DNA of 64,000 nt, taken from Pseudomonas simiae. Its GTDB lineage: Bacteria > Pseudomonadota > Gammaproteobacteria > Pseudomonadales > Pseudomonadaceae. Below are positions 27,866 through 36,625 of the stretch, in pieces. A program made the translations under genes and the position numbers. Position 1 is the first letter of the stretch; each line of letters begins with the position of its first letter. The stretch lies in the NCBI RefSeq assembly GCF_900111895.1, contig NZ_FOKB01000002.1, positions 558,001 through 622,000 of the forward strand. Direction: 5' to 3'. Below the pieces are notes generated by a model, which worked only from the letters and a program-made list of their open reading frames with translations, was not told where the DNA came from and made no database searches.

Positions 27866-28867
27866 ATGAATGATTTACAGATCGACGACATCAAGACCGA
27901 CGAAAATGCTGCCATGGTGTTGCTGGTCGACGACCAGGCCATGATCGGCGAAGCCGTGCGGCGTGGCCTGGCTCATGAAGAAAACATCGACTTTCACTTC
28001 TGCGCCGACCCGCACCAGGCGATTGCCCAGGCGATTCGCATCAAACCGACCGTTATCCTGCAGGATCTGGTGATGCCCGGCCTCGACGGCCTGACCCTGG
28101 TGCGTGAATACCGCAATCACCCGGCCACGCAGAACATCCCGATCATCGTGCTTTCCACCAAGGAGGACCCGCTGATCAAGAGCGCGGCGTTCTCGGCGGG
28201 TGCCAACGACTACCTGGTCAAGCTGCCGGACAATATCGAACTGGTGGCGCGGATCCGCTATCACTCGCGCTCGTACATGACCTTGTTGCAACGGGATGCA
28301 GCCTATCGCGCGCTGCGGGTCAGCCAGCAACAGTTGCTGGACACTAACCTGGTGCTGCAGCGGTTGATGAACTCCGATGGTCTTACCGGGCTGTCCAACC
28401 GGCGTCATTTCGATGAATACCTGGAACTGGAATGGCGCCGTGCCATGCGTGACCAGACTCAATTGTCGCTGCTGATGATCGACGTGGACTTCTTCAAGAC
28501 CTACAACGACAGCTTTGGGCATGTCGAAGGTGACGAGGCCTTGCGCAAGGTTGCCGCCGCCATCCGCGAAGCCAGCAGCCGCCCCTCGGACCTGCCGGCG
28601 CGCTACGGCGGTGAAGAGTTTGCTCTGGTGCTGCCGAATACCTCGCCGGGCGGTGCTCGGTTGGTAGCCGAAAAGCTGCGCATGGCGGTTGCCGCGCTGA
28701 AAATCCCGCATAACGCACCGACCGAGGGCTCAAGTCTGACCATCAGCATTGGGCTCTCGACCCTGACGCCGGTGCAGGGCACGGACTGTCGTCAATTGAT
28801 CATGGCGGCGGATAAGGGGTTGTATACGGCCAAGCATAATGGGCGCAATCAGGTGGGGATCGAGTGA
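27866..28867 (+). CDS. wspR: Diguanylate cyclase response regulator WspR
   Basis: Output of the Wsp system: a receiver fused to a GGDEF domain that makes c-di-GMP when phosphorylated, driving cellulose and biofilm formation. In the 333-residue product the phospho-acceptor is Asp67 ([12 protein letters not shown]). A coiled helix joins it to the GGDEF domain. The active site is GGEEF at 248-252, and an inhibitory I-site RPSD lies at 239-242, five residues before it. All key residues are present. It is separated from wspF by 51 bp, unlike the overlapping upstream genes, and its own Shine-Dalgarno is weak. Confidence 0.95.
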   Translation: MNDLQIDDIKTDENAAMVLLVDDQAMIGEAVRRGLAHEENIDFHFCADPHQAIAQAIRIKPTVILQDLVMPGLDGLTLVREYRNHPATQNIPIIVLSTKEDPLIKSAAFSAGANDYLVKLPDNIELVARIRYHSRSYMTLLQRDAAYRALRVSQQQLLDTNLVLQRLMNSDGLTGLSNRRHFDEYLELEWRRAMRDQTQLSLLMIDVDFFKTYNDSFGHVEGDEALRKVAAAIREASSRPSDLPARYGGEEFALVLPNTSPGGARLVAEKLRMAVAALKIPHNAPTEGSSLTISIGLSTLTPVQGTDCRQLIMAADKGLYTAKHNGRNQVGIE

Positions 28868-28890
28868 CCTGAAGGCACTGGACATCTAAA

Positions 28891-28979
28891 TGTGGGAGCG
28901 GGCTTGCTCGCGAATGCGCTGGGTCGGTTGATATATCCGTGACTGACCCGCCGCATTCGCAAGCAAGCCGGCTCCCACA
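28891..28979. repeat. REP-type inverted pair
   Basis: TGTGGGAGCGGGCTTGCTCGCG and CGCAAGCAAGCCGGCTCCCACA as opposed arms, GCTCGCGAA class with a few substitutions in the right arm. Lies just after wspR, where no other terminator was seen. Confidence 0.9.
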
Positions 28980-29106
28980 TTTGATCCGTATCGTTCTACG
29001 GATCGTGTACAAACCCCACGCCTTTTCGCCAAGCGGACTGCCGTTCCCCCCCATTTGCCGTTATACTCGCCGGCTTTCAAAAGTTCGCCAACGAGTGCTG
29101 CCCGCC

Positions 29107-30202
29107 ATGGAAATCAACCCGATCCTTAACACCATCAAGGACCTGTCCGAGCGCTCCGAAACTATTCGGGGGTATCTTTGACTACGATCAAAAGCATGAG
29201 CGTCTGACCGAAGTCAATCGCGAGCTTGAAGATCCTGCTGTCTGGAACAAACCTGAATACGCCCAGGAACTGGGTCGCGAGCGCGCTGCGCTGGCGCAGA
29301 TCGTCGACACCCTCGACGAACTGAACACCGGCCTGGCCGATTGCCGTGACCTGCTGGACATGGCCGTCGAAGAAAACGACGAAGGCGCAGTGGGCGATGT
29401 CGTCGCCGAGCTGGCCCGTCTCGAGGAAAACCTCGCCAAACTCGAATTCCGCCGCATGTTCAGCCACGAGATGGACCCGAACAACGCCTACCTCGACATC
29501 CAGGCCGGTTCCGGCGGCACCGAGGCCCAGGACTGGGCCAACATCCTGTTGCGCATGTACCTGCGCTGGGCGGACAAACGCGGTTTCGAAGCGACCATCA
29601 TGGAACTGTCCGCCGGTGAAGTCGCCGGTATCAAGGGCGCGACCGTGCACATCAAGGGTGAATACGCCTTTGGCTGGTTGCGCACCGAGATTGGCGTGCA
29701 CCGCCTGGTGCGCAAGAGTCCGTTCGACTCCGGCAACCGTCGTCACACTTCGTTCTCTGCGGTGTTCGTCTCCCCAGAGATCGACGACAAGGTCGAGATC
29801 GAAATCAACCCGGCCGACCTGCGCATCGACACCTACCGTTCCTCCGGTGCCGGTGGTCAGCACGTAAACACCACCGACTCGGCCGTACGTATTACCCACG
29901 TACCGACCAACACCGTGGTCAGCTGCCAGAACGAACGTTCCCAGCATGCCAACAAGGACACCGCCATGAAAATGCTGCGGGCCAAGTTGTACGAGCAGGA
30001 AATGCAGAAACGCAATGCCGCGTCCCAAGCGCTCGAAGACACCAAGTCGGATATCGGCTGGGGTCACCAGATCCGCTCTTATGTGCTCGATGCGTCGCGG
30101 ATCAAGGATCTGCGCACTAACATCGAACGCAGTGACTGTGACAAGGTGCTCGACGGTGATATCGACGAATACCTGGAAGCCAGCCTGAAATCCGGCCTGT
30201 AA
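29107..30202 (+). CDS. prfB: Peptide chain release factor 2, with programmed +1 frameshift
   Basis: RF2 terminates translation at UGA and UAA. The coding sequence is split: 29107-29178 encodes 24 residues ending RGYL, an in-frame TGA lies at 29179-29181, and reading resumes in the +1 frame at 29180 with Asp-Tyr-Asp-Gln. The spliced product is 364 residues. It contains the GGQ catalytic loop ([16 protein letters not shown]) and an RF2-type N-terminal coiled domain. The frameshift makes RF2 regulate its own synthesis: low RF2 favours slippage. It precedes lysS, as in many proteobacteria. It is not a pseudogene. Confidence 0.96.
29168..29182 (+). promoter_or_regulatory. prfB programmed frameshift site
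   Basis: An internal Shine-Dalgarno-like GGGGG at 29168-29172, three bases TAT, slippery CTT at 29176-29178, then TGA followed by C. The layout is the same as in E. coli prfB. Confidence 0.95.
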
Positions 30203-30210
30203 CACCCTAT

Positions 30211-30254
30211 GTGGGAGCGGGCTTGCCCGCGATCCCCAGGCCGCAGGCCTGGGG
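30211..30254. repeat. Single REP unit with adjoining hairpin in the prfB-lysS gap
   Basis: One arm only (GTGGGAGCGGGCTTGCCCGCG), followed by a perfect 9-bp hairpin, CCCCAGGCC / GGCCTGGGG with loop GCA. A solo or truncated REP in the leader of lysS. Confidence 0.75.
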
Positions 30255-30285
30255 GCAACGAACCTGTGATGGAAAATTTAAAGAC

Positions 30286-31785
30286 ATGAGCGACCAACAA
30301 CTCGACCAGGCCCTGCAACAGGAAGAAAACTCCCTGATCGCCCTGCGCAAGGAAAAGCTTGCTGCCGAGCGCGCCAAGGGCAATGCCTTCCCCAACGACT
30401 TCCGTCGCGAAAACTACTGCGATGCCTTGCAGAAACAGTACGCGGACAAGACCAAGGAAGAGCTGGCAGAGGCTGCGATCCCGGTCAAGGTGGCAGGTCG
30501 CATCATGCTCAACCGTGGCTCGTTCATGGTGATCCAGGACATGACCGGTCGCATCCAGGTCTACGTCAACCGCAAGACCTTGCCTGAAGAAACCCTGGCC
30601 TCGGTGAAAACCTGGGACATGGGCGACATCATCGCCGCCGAAGGCACCCTGGCCCGTTCCGGCAAGGGCGACCTGTACGTCGAGATGACCCACGTGCGCC
30701 TGCTGACCAAGTCGCTGCGCCCGCTGCCGGACAAGCATCACGGCCTGACCGACACCGAGCAGCGCTACCGCCAGCGCTACGTTGACCTGATCGTCAACGA
30801 AGAAGTGCGCCACACGTTCCGTGTGCGTTCGCAAGTGATCGCGCACATCCGTACCTTCCTGATGCAGCGCGACTTCCTGGAAGTGGAAACCCCGATGCTG
30901 CAAACCATCCCAGGTGGTGCCGCAGCCAAGCCGTTCGAAACTCACCACAACGCACTGGACATGGAAATGTTCCTGCGTATCGCGCCGGAGCTGTACCTCA
31001 AGCGCCTCGTTGTTGGCGGCTTCGAAAAAGTGTTCGAGATCAACCGCAACTTCCGTAACGAAGGCGTTTCGACGCGTCACAACCCAGAATTCACCATGTT
31101 GGAGTTCTACCAGGCCTACGCCGACTACGAAGACAACATGGACCTGACCGAAGAACTGTTCCGCGAGCTGGCGCAACTGGTCCTGGGCAGCACCGACGTA
31201 CCGTATGGCGACAAGGTGTTCCATTTTGGCGAGCCGTTCGTGCGCCTGTCGGTATTCGACTCGATCCTCAAGTACAACCCTGAGCTGACCGCCGACGACC
31301 TGAACGACATCGACAAGGCCCGTGCGATCGCCAAGAAAGCCGGTGCCAAGGTGCTGGGCTTCGAGGGCCTGGGCAAACTGCAGGTGATGATTTTCGAAGA
31401 GCTGGTGGAGCACAAGCTGGAGCAGCCGCACTTCATTACCCAGTACCCGTTCGAAGTGTCGCCGCTGGCCCGTCGCAACGACGACAACCCGAACGTCACC
31501 GATCGTTTCGAACTGTTCATCGGTGGTCGCGAGATCGCCAACGCCTACTCCGAGCTTAACGACGCGGAAGACCAGGCCGAGCGTTTCATGGCCCAGGTGG
31601 CCGACAAGGACGCCGGCGACGACGAAGCCATGCACTACGACGCTGACTTCGTCCGCGCCCTGGAATACGGCATGCCGCCAACGGCCGGTGAAGGTATCGG
31701 CATCGACCGTCTGGTGATGCTGTTGACCAACTCGCCGTCGATCCGCGACGTGATCTTGTTCCCGCACATGCGGCCGCAAGCGTAA
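30286..31785 (+). CDS. lysS: Lysyl-tRNA synthetase (class II)
   Basis: Charges tRNA-Lys in the cytoplasm. The 499-residue product has an N-terminal OB-fold anticodon-binding domain (about 60-175) and a class II catalytic core. Motif 2 is [16 protein letters not shown] and motif 3 is [12 protein letters not shown]. Start at the ATG at 30286 ([10 protein letters not shown]); the upstream frame runs through the REP unit and is discarded. Probably co-transcribed with prfB across an 83-bp gap. A strong terminator follows. Confidence 0.96.
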   Translation: MSDQQLDQALQQEENSLIALRKEKLAAERAKGNAFPNDFRRENYCDALQKQYADKTKEELAEAAIPVKVAGRIMLNRGSFMVIQDMTGRIQVYVNRKTLPEETLASVKTWDMGDIIAAEGTLARSGKGDLYVEMTHVRLLTKSLRPLPDKHHGLTDTEQRYRQRYVDLIVNEEVRHTFRVRSQVIAHIRTFLMQRDFLEVETPMLQTIPGGAAAKPFETHHNALDMEMFLRIAPELYLKRLVVGGFEKVFEINRNFRNEGVSTRHNPEFTMLEFYQAYADYEDNMDLTEELFRELAQLVLGSTDVPYGDKVFHFGEPFVRLSVFDSILKYNPELTADDLNDIDKARAIAKKAGAKVLGFEGLGKLQVMIFEELVEHKLEQPHFITQYPFEVSPLARRNDDNPNVTDRFELFIGGREIANAYSELNDAEDQAERFMAQVADKDAGDDEAMHYDADFVRALEYGMPPTAGEGIGIDRLVMLLTNSPSIRDVILFPHMRPQA

Positions 31786-31799
31786 CCGAAGCGAAATCC

Positions 31800-31828
31800 G
31801 AAGCCGCCTTTTATAAGGCGGCTTTTTT
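31800..31828 (+). terminator. Intrinsic terminator of lysS
   Basis: AAGCCGCCTT / AAGGCGGCTT stem with TTAT loop followed by a T run, 15 bp after the lysS stop. Confidence 0.92.
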
Positions 31829-31891
31829 ATGTGGCGTCAATAAGCGTCAAGCAAACAGCGCCAGGTTTTGATCTATTCAAGGATGTGAGTC

Positions 31892-32608
31892 GTGAACCGC
31901 GTAACCGCTCAAGAAGGCGCCGCCGGCATTGCCGCTGCCGTGGCTGAAAGCGTCCAGTACCAGGGCCGCAAGGCCAGCCGTCGGGGTAGCGAGCAACGCA
32001 GGCAAGACATTCTCGATGCAGCCATGCGCATCGTAGTGCGCGATGGCGTGCGCGCCGTGCGCCATCGCGCGGTGGCGGCCGAGGCGGGGGTGCCCTTATC
32101 GGCCACCACCTACTATTTCAAGGACATCGACGATCTGCTCACCGACACTTTCGCCCAATACGTCGAGCGCAGTGCAGCGTTCATGGGCAAACTGTGGGTG
32201 CGTAACGAAGGCCTTTTGCGCGAGATGGTTGCCTATGGCGATGGCAGCCCGCAGTCACGCTCGCAACTGGCCGATGACATTGCGCGGCTGACCGCCGATT
32301 ACGTCTTGCGGCAACTGACCAACCGTCGTGAACACCTGATGGCCGAGCAGGCGTTCCGTCAGGAAGCCTTGCTCAACCCGCGCCTGGCCGAGTTGGTGCG
32401 TTCCCACCAGCAGATTCTGTTGCAAGGCACCGGGCAGTTTTTCCAGGTGTTGGGCTCCCGCGAGCCACAACAGGATGCCAAAGTGTTGACGGCGATAATC
32501 AGTCGGATGGAATATCAGGGCCTGCTGGGCGGCGCAGAGCCTCTGACCGGTGAAGAAATGCTTGAGATCCTCAAGCGTTACATGCATTTGGTCTTGGCCT
32601 CGGTGTAG
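31892..32608 (+). CDS. TetR-family transcriptional regulator
   Basis: A 238-residue repressor with a long basic N-terminal tail (about 30 residues) before the TetR helix-turn-helix (DILDAAMRIVVRDGVRAVRHRAVAAEAGVPLSATTYYF, here partly quoted, about residues 38-75). The C-terminal domain carries GRLTAD-like helices of the TetR_C type. A GTG start at 31892 has AAGGA nine bases upstream. A TetR gene just after lysS is, from memory, also found in P. aeruginosa. The target is unknown; no operator was recognised beside it. Confidence 0.87.
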   Translation: MNRVTAQEGAAGIAAAVAESVQYQGRKASRRGSEQRRQDILDAAMRIVVRDGVRAVRHRAVAAEAGVPLSATTYYFKDIDDLLTDTFAQYVERSAAFMGKLWVRNEGLLREMVAYGDGSPQSRSQLADDIARLTADYVLRQLTNRREHLMAEQAFRQEALLNPRLAELVRSHQQILLQGTGQFFQVLGSREPQQDAKVLTAIISRMEYQGLLGGAEPLTGEEMLEILKRYMHLVLASV

Positions 32609-32629
32609 TCATTTACGGAACGTGCTTTA

Positions 32630-32719
32630 TGTGGGAGCGGGCTTGCTCGCGAATGCGCGGTGTCAGTCGATACACATTTGGCTGAGCCACCGCTTTCGCG
32701 AGCAAGCCCGCTCCCACAC
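32630..32719. repeat. REP-type inverted pair
   Basis: GTGGGAGCGGGCTTGCTCGCGA with its exact complement at the far end, GCTCGCGAA class. The inner sequence resembles that of the pair at 15590. Confidence 0.93.
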
Positions 32720-32754
32720 AAAACGGTTCCACCCATACCCCCGTGGAGTACTCG

Positions 32755-33303
32755 ATGAAAGCCTGGCGAATCGCGGTAATTGCCTTGTCATTCCTGCTGC
32801 TCAGCGGCTGCCTGGTGACCTTCAAGGACCCGATGCCGGCCCGTGAAGCCGCACCCGCGGGCTTGCTGGGGAAATGGTCGAGCAAAAACGCCTGGGGCGA
32901 GCCGCTCAACCTGCGAATCACGCGCGTCGGTGAACACCGTTATAAAGCCGTGAGCTACCCTACAGCCAAGCCGAACCAGCGTGATGAGTACTTGTTTACT
33001 GTGTCCCGGCATGGCAACCGCTGGTACTTGTCGGCGCCGCTGCCGGCCAAGCTCGGCGGGCATTTCATCCTTGCGGGCTTCGAAATCAACGAAAAGCATG
33101 AATTGGTGGTCTACAACCTCGACCTGGAGCAGATCCATCAAGCCATAGGCCAAAAGGCGTTACAGGGCAGCACGGTGGAAACCGTCGAAGGGCCCGGGGT
33201 GCTGGTCGACGGCCCGCTGGACCAGGTGTTTGCCTACCTGGATGACCCGGCCAACGCCGATGTATTCGTGGAAGCCGTGCGCTACCAGCGTGCGGGCAAA
33301 TAA
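32755..33303 (+). CDS. Hypothetical lipoprotein, 182 aa
   Basis: A signal peptide with lipobox LLSGC predicts lipidation at Cys19. The mature part is a beta-rich soluble domain (KYKAVSYPT-like strands) with no recognised family motif. The ATG at 32755 follows GGAG at six bases and is preferred over the longer upstream frame. It lies 21 bp before the QEGLA-family gene and is likely its operon partner. Function unknown; envelope location is inferred from the lipobox. Confidence 0.82.
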   Translation: MKAWRIAVIALSFLLLSGCLVTFKDPMPAREAAPAGLLGKWSSKNAWGEPLNLRITRVGEHRYKAVSYPTAKPNQRDEYLFTVSRHGNRWYLSAPLPAKLGGHFILAGFEINEKHELVVYNLDLEQIHQAIGQKALQGSTVETVEGPGVLVDGPLDQVFAYLDDPANADVFVEAVRYQRAGK

Positions 33304-33324
33304 CGTTTAAAGAGGAAGCACCGG

Positions 33325-34602
33325 GTGGACGATTACCAGCAGACGATACGCACCTTGTCTGATCGCATTGTGCTGGCGCAAACACCGATTCGCGTCCTCG
33401 ACGCCGTGAAGTGGGACGAGAACATTCGCCAGGGGTTCCTCAAGGCCAAGGGCAAGGAAATGCCGGCGGTCAGCCGCGACTACTACCTCAACCGGCCGCT
33501 GTCGTTCGATTCCAGCGCGGTGAAGCTGGAGTTCCAGAACATCGAGCGCGACATCACCCGTCGTCTCGGCCAGTTCAGTCCGGTGGGGCAGATCATGCGC
33601 CGCATGTGCAAGGAATACCGCATGGTGGTGCGCATGCTCGAAGCACGCGGCACCGAGGATTTCGGCCTGATTTCACAAGAGCTTTATGGCGCTGCTTCCG
33701 ATGCGTTCCACGCGGGTGACCCGACCCTGGCCGATCTGGGCCTGATGCTTTCGGACTATCTGAACAACATCGATGGCCGTGGGGACTTGAAGGATGAGGC
33801 CAAGACCCTCACCGCCAAGGACGCCGTGGCCCTGCTGCAAACCCGCCTGAACAAGGTGTTCGGCGAGGCCGAAGAGACTATTCGCGTGTTTGAGTCCGAC
33901 GGTATCGTCGCCGACGCGGCGGCGGGTGCGGACTACATCAAGATCCGCGCCGATGCGATGTTCAACGACCGCGACGTACGCGCCCTGGAAGTGCATGAAG
34001 GCCTGGTGCACGTGGGCACCACGTTGAATGGCCAGAACCAGCCGATCTGCACGTTCCTGTCCAAAGGCCCGCCGTCGTCTACCGTGACCCAGGAAGGCCT
34101 GGCGATCCTGATGGAAATCATCACCTTCGCCTCCTACCCGAGCCGTCTGCGCAAGCTGACCAACCGCACCCGCGCTATCCACATGGTGGAAGAGGGGGCC
34201 GACTTCCTGCAGGTGTTCGAGTTCTTCCGCGAGCAAGGCTTTGAGATGGCCGAAAGTTACGGCAACGCCAGTCGGGTTTTCCGAGGTTCAGTGCCGACTG
34301 GTCTGCCGTTTACCAAGGACCTGTCCTACCTCAAGGGCTTCATCATGGTCTACAACTACATCCAGCTCGCCGTGCGCAAAGGCAAGCTGGAACAAGTGCC
34401 GCTGCTGTTCTGCGGCAAGACCACCCTGGAAGACATGCGTACCCTGCGCCAACTGGTGGACGAAGGCCTGGTGGTGCCGCCCAAGTACCTGCCAGAGCAG
34501 TTCCGCGACATGAACGCACTGGCGGCGTGGATGTGCTTCTCCAACTTCCTCAACCATTTGAGCCTGGATCGGATCGAGGCGGATTACTCGAATATCCTTT
34601 GA
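33325..34602 (+). CDS. QEGLA-motif (DUF1704) protein, putative metallocarboxypeptidase
   Basis: A 425-residue protein of the family annotated as flavohemoglobin expression-modulating QEGLA-motif protein (DUF1704). It has an HExxxH zinc motif at residues 224-229 (HEGLVH) and the name-giving TQEGLA with Glu257, 33 residues after the first histidine, a sensible place for a third metal ligand. The same family fold includes the eukaryotic tubulin tyrosine carboxypeptidases MATCAP/KIAA0895, so a peptidase activity is plausible but unproven. GTG start at 33325 behind AGAGGA. No signal peptide, so cytoplasmic. Probably co-transcribed with the upstream lipoprotein. Confidence 0.85.
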   Translation: MDDYQQTIRTLSDRIVLAQTPIRVLDAVKWDENIRQGFLKAKGKEMPAVSRDYYLNRPLSFDSSAVKLEFQNIERDITRRLGQFSPVGQIMRRMCKEYRMVVRMLEARGTEDFGLISQELYGAASDAFHAGDPTLADLGLMLSDYLNNIDGRGDLKDEAKTLTAKDAVALLQTRLNKVFGEAEETIRVFESDGIVADAAAGADYIKIRADAMFNDRDVRALEVHEGLVHVGTTLNGQNQPICTFLSKGPPSSTVTQEGLAILMEIITFASYPSRLRKLTNRTRAIHMVEEGADFLQVFEFFREQGFEMAESYGNASRVFRGSVPTGLPFTKDLSYLKGFIMVYNYIQLAVRKGKLEQVPLLFCGKTTLEDMRTLRQLVDEGLVVPPKYLPEQFRDMNALAAWMCFSNFLNHLSLDRIEADYSNIL

Positions 34603-34618
34603 CGAAACCGGATCGACC

Positions 34619-34707
34619 GGTGGGAGCGGGCTTGTTCGCGAAAGCGGAACATCAGATATACATAAGTTGACTGACACACGGCTTTCGCGAGCAAGCCCGC
34701 TCCCACC
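34619..34707. repeat. REP-type inverted pair
   Basis: GGTGGGAGCGGGCTTGTTCGCG and CGCGAGCAAGCCCGCTCCCACC as opposed arms, GCTCGCGAA class with one change in the left arm. Confidence 0.92.
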
Positions 34708-34758
34708 TTTGAATCGCTGAAAGATTTAAAATTTCGAATAATAGCGAGGCTTCAACGG

Positions 34759-35664
34759 ATGAGAATCCTCGGCATTTTGTGCCTGCTACTCACATTGAAC
34801 GGCTGCAGCTCATTGCTGTTCTATCCCGAACCCGGCCTGCCGTTCACGCCGGAAAAAGCACACCTGCAGTACCGTGATGTCACCTTGACCAGCGCCGACG
34901 GCGTGAAGCTCCACGCCTGGTGGTTGCCGGCCAAGCCCGGTGTGCCGCTCAAGGGCACGGTGCTGCATTTGCATGGTAACGGCGGCAACCTAGCCTGGCA
35001 TCTGGGCGGCAGTTGGTGGCTGCCAGAGCAGGGTTACCAAGTGCTGCTACTGGACTATCGAGGCTACGGCTTGTCGGAAGGCAAACCCTCGCTGCCAGCG
35101 ATCTACCAGGATGTGGATGCGGCCTTCAGCTGGATCGACAAGGCGCCTGAAACCCAGGGCCAGCCGCTGATCGTCCTCGGTCAAAGCCTGGGCGGGGCGC
35201 TGGCGGTGCACTACCTGGCCGCTCACCCGGAGCGCCAATCCCAGCTCAAAGCCCTGGTGCTGGACGGCGTGCCTGCCAGTTATCGTGACGTAGGACAATT
35301 CGCCCTGAGCACCTCCTGGTTAACATGGCCATTGCAGGTGCCCCTGTCCTGGCTGGTGCCGGATGCTGACAGTGCAATCCATGCCATGCCCCGGCTCACT
35401 GGCGTGCCCAAGCTGCTGTTTCATAGCCTGGATGACCCGATCGTGCCGGTGGCAAATGGCATCCGCCTGTACCAGGCCGCACCGCCGCCACGGGTGTTGC
35501 AGTTGACCCGGGGCGGGCATGTGCAGACTTTTGCCGACAAGACCTGGCAAACCGTGATGCTGCGCTACCTGGATGACCCGCAACACTTCAACGGCCTGCG
35601 CCGCCTGGGCGAAATTCCGAACTACCCCATTCCTAAAGTTGATTCATCAGAGAGCCCGCAATGA
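34759..35664 (+). CDS. Alpha/beta hydrolase lipoprotein (BEM46/ABHD13-like)
   Basis: A 301-residue serine hydrolase with a lipobox (LTLNGC, lipidation at Cys16). The hydrolase core has the oxyanion HGNGGN, nucleophile elbow GQSLGG, a candidate Asp in HSLDDPIVP, and a C-terminal His in RGGHVQ. These complete a Ser-Asp-His triad. An anchored periplasmic or outer-membrane esterase is expected; the substrate is unknown. The stop overlaps the start of the next gene in ATGA, so they form a two-gene operon. Confidence 0.87.
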   Translation: MRILGILCLLLTLNGCSSLLFYPEPGLPFTPEKAHLQYRDVTLTSADGVKLHAWWLPAKPGVPLKGTVLHLHGNGGNLAWHLGGSWWLPEQGYQVLLLDYRGYGLSEGKPSLPAIYQDVDAAFSWIDKAPETQGQPLIVLGQSLGGALAVHYLAAHPERQSQLKALVLDGVPASYRDVGQFALSTSWLTWPLQVPLSWLVPDADSAIHAMPRLTGVPKLLFHSLDDPIVPVANGIRLYQAAPPPRVLQLTRGGHVQTFADKTWQTVMLRYLDDPQHFNGLRRLGEIPNYPIPKVDSSESPQ

Positions 35665-35987
35665 GCGAAGAACGCAACATGATCCCGCTGATCCTCACCG
35701 GCATTGGCACCATCATCGGCACCGTCGGTTGCCTGTGGTTCTACGGTTACCTGCACTTCGCCAAGCCGGAAGACGCCCTGCTGCTCAGCGATTTCACCAT
35801 GCTCAAAACGGTGCCAGGCGAGGACTACAAGATCTCCTTGACCCCGGCCGCGCAAGTGGCGCAGTGCGTGGATGGCGTGCTGGTGATGTTCGACACCGAG
35901 CAGAAAGGCCTCAGCGGTGTGCTGGTGAACAACAAGAAGCAGGCCGTGCGTTGCATGGGGCAGGAAACCCCGCAATTACAGGAGTGA
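35661..35987 (+). CDS. Small single-pass membrane protein, 108 aa
   Basis: Not assigned to a family. One clear membrane helix at about residues 8-29 (IPLILTGIGTIIGTVGCLWF), then a mostly polar domain with two cysteines. Overlaps the hydrolase gene by four bases, which supports translation and a linked role. Confidence 0.78.
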   Translation: MSEERNMIPLILTGIGTIIGTVGCLWFYGYLHFAKPEDALLLSDFTMLKTVPGEDYKISLTPAAQVAQCVDGVLVMFDTEQKGLSGVLVNNKKQAVRCMGQETPQLQE

Positions 35988-36067
35988 ACGCTGTTTTTCC
36001 CACTGTGGGAAAGCTCCGTTTTGAGTACCGACTAATGATTTAACGCATGCCAGGCGCTCGGCCGACC

Positions 36068-36095
36068 GGAACCGGCCGGGTGCGCTCACCACAGA
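36068..36095 (+). promoter_or_regulatory. Perfect hrp box (HrpL-dependent promoter) 1
   Basis: GGAACC at 36068-36073, exactly 15 bases, then CCACAGA at 36089-36095. It matches the HrpL consensus GGAACC-N15/16-CCACNNA at every fixed position. It is oriented toward the Gly/Gln-rich gene, 60 bp before its ATG. Confidence 0.85.
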
Positions 36096-36097
36096 TC

Positions 36098-36133
36098 ATG
36101 GACTGATTGGCTTTGCTGATCGGTCCATTTTTT
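36098..36133 (+). terminator. Terminator-like hairpin in the leader of the harpin-like gene
   Basis: A 10-bp stem (ATGGACTGAT / ATCGGTCCAT with one G-T pair), 11-base loop, then a run of T. It lies between hrp box 1 and the gene. It would end transcripts of the upstream operon, and it coincides with the expected start point of HrpL transcripts. Confidence 0.75.
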
Positions 36134-36155
36134 CATTAGTCTGGAGTGAGCCTAT

Positions 36156-36500
36156 ATGGCGGGTATAAACGGAGTATCGGGTGTAGGAAACATGGGCAAT
36201 GGTGGGAATGTCGGCGGGGGTGCCTCATCAGGCCAAGGCCTCGATCAGCAGATCCAGGACGTCCAAAGTAAAATCAAAGATATGCAGTCACAAGGTGCTA
36301 AAGGTGGTCAGGGTAGCCAGGGCGGAGGTGAGCTCGACGAACTGATGAAACTACTGGAAAAGCTGCTTAAGCAAAAAAATGATCAAGGCGCACAGGGCGC
36401 GCAAGGTGATCAAGGCGCCCAAGATGGTCAAGGTAGCGGCCAGGGACAGGGCCAGATCCAAATGCCGGAGACCCAGGGCACCGGTAAGGTCGGTGGTTGA
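36156..36500 (+). CDS. Harpin-like Gly/Gln-rich small protein, candidate type III-secreted helper
   Basis: A 114-residue protein with no Cys, Phe, Tyr, Trp, His or Arg. Residues 1-27 are Gly/Asn/Ser/Val rich with no acidic residue. A first amphipathic helix spans 29-45 (LDQQIQDVQSKIKDMQS), a second 59-75 (ELDELMKLLEKLLKQKN). A Gly-Gln-Ala-Asp tract follows (77-100). A heat-stable, Cys-free, Gly-rich make-up with an LDxLLxxLL-type helix before a GQ tract is the plan of Hpa1/HpaG harpins. Ile4 and an acid-free N-terminus fit a Pseudomonas type III export signal. GGAG lies nine bases before the ATG. A perfect hrp box precedes it and a terminator follows, so it is a single-gene unit. Alternatives are an orphan pilin or needle-like subunit, or unrelated low-complexity protein. 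Confidence 0.75.
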   Translation: MAGINGVSGVGNMGNGGNVGGGASSGQGLDQQIQDVQSKIKDMQSQGAKGGQGSQGGGELDELMKLLEKLLKQKNDQGAQGAQGDQGAQDGQGSGQGQGQIQMPETQGTGKVGG

Positions 36501-36512
36501 ACGGCACCTCTC

Positions 36513-36540
36513 AAAAACCGCCCTTTCGGGGCGGTTTTTT
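36513..36540 (+). terminator. Intrinsic terminator of the harpin-like gene
   Basis: AAAAACCGCCC / GGGCGGTTTTT stem with a TTTCG-type loop and T run, 13 bp after the stop. Confidence 0.92.
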
Positions 36541-36625
36541 CGTGCTGATCAGCTATTCAGCCTGTAGCGACGTGGGGGGCGTAATGCAGGCTGCCGCATG
36601 TCATGCAACTGAAATGGAAATGTCT

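Noticed and set aside
29107..30202. prfB as a frameshifted pseudogene
   Set aside because: The break has the complete programmed-frameshift signal and both parts are otherwise intact.
15590..34707. Recurrent palindromic units that might be taken for a CRISPR array
   Set aside because: They lie singly or as facing pairs in separate gaps thousands of bases apart, without regular spacers or cas genes; they are REP elements.
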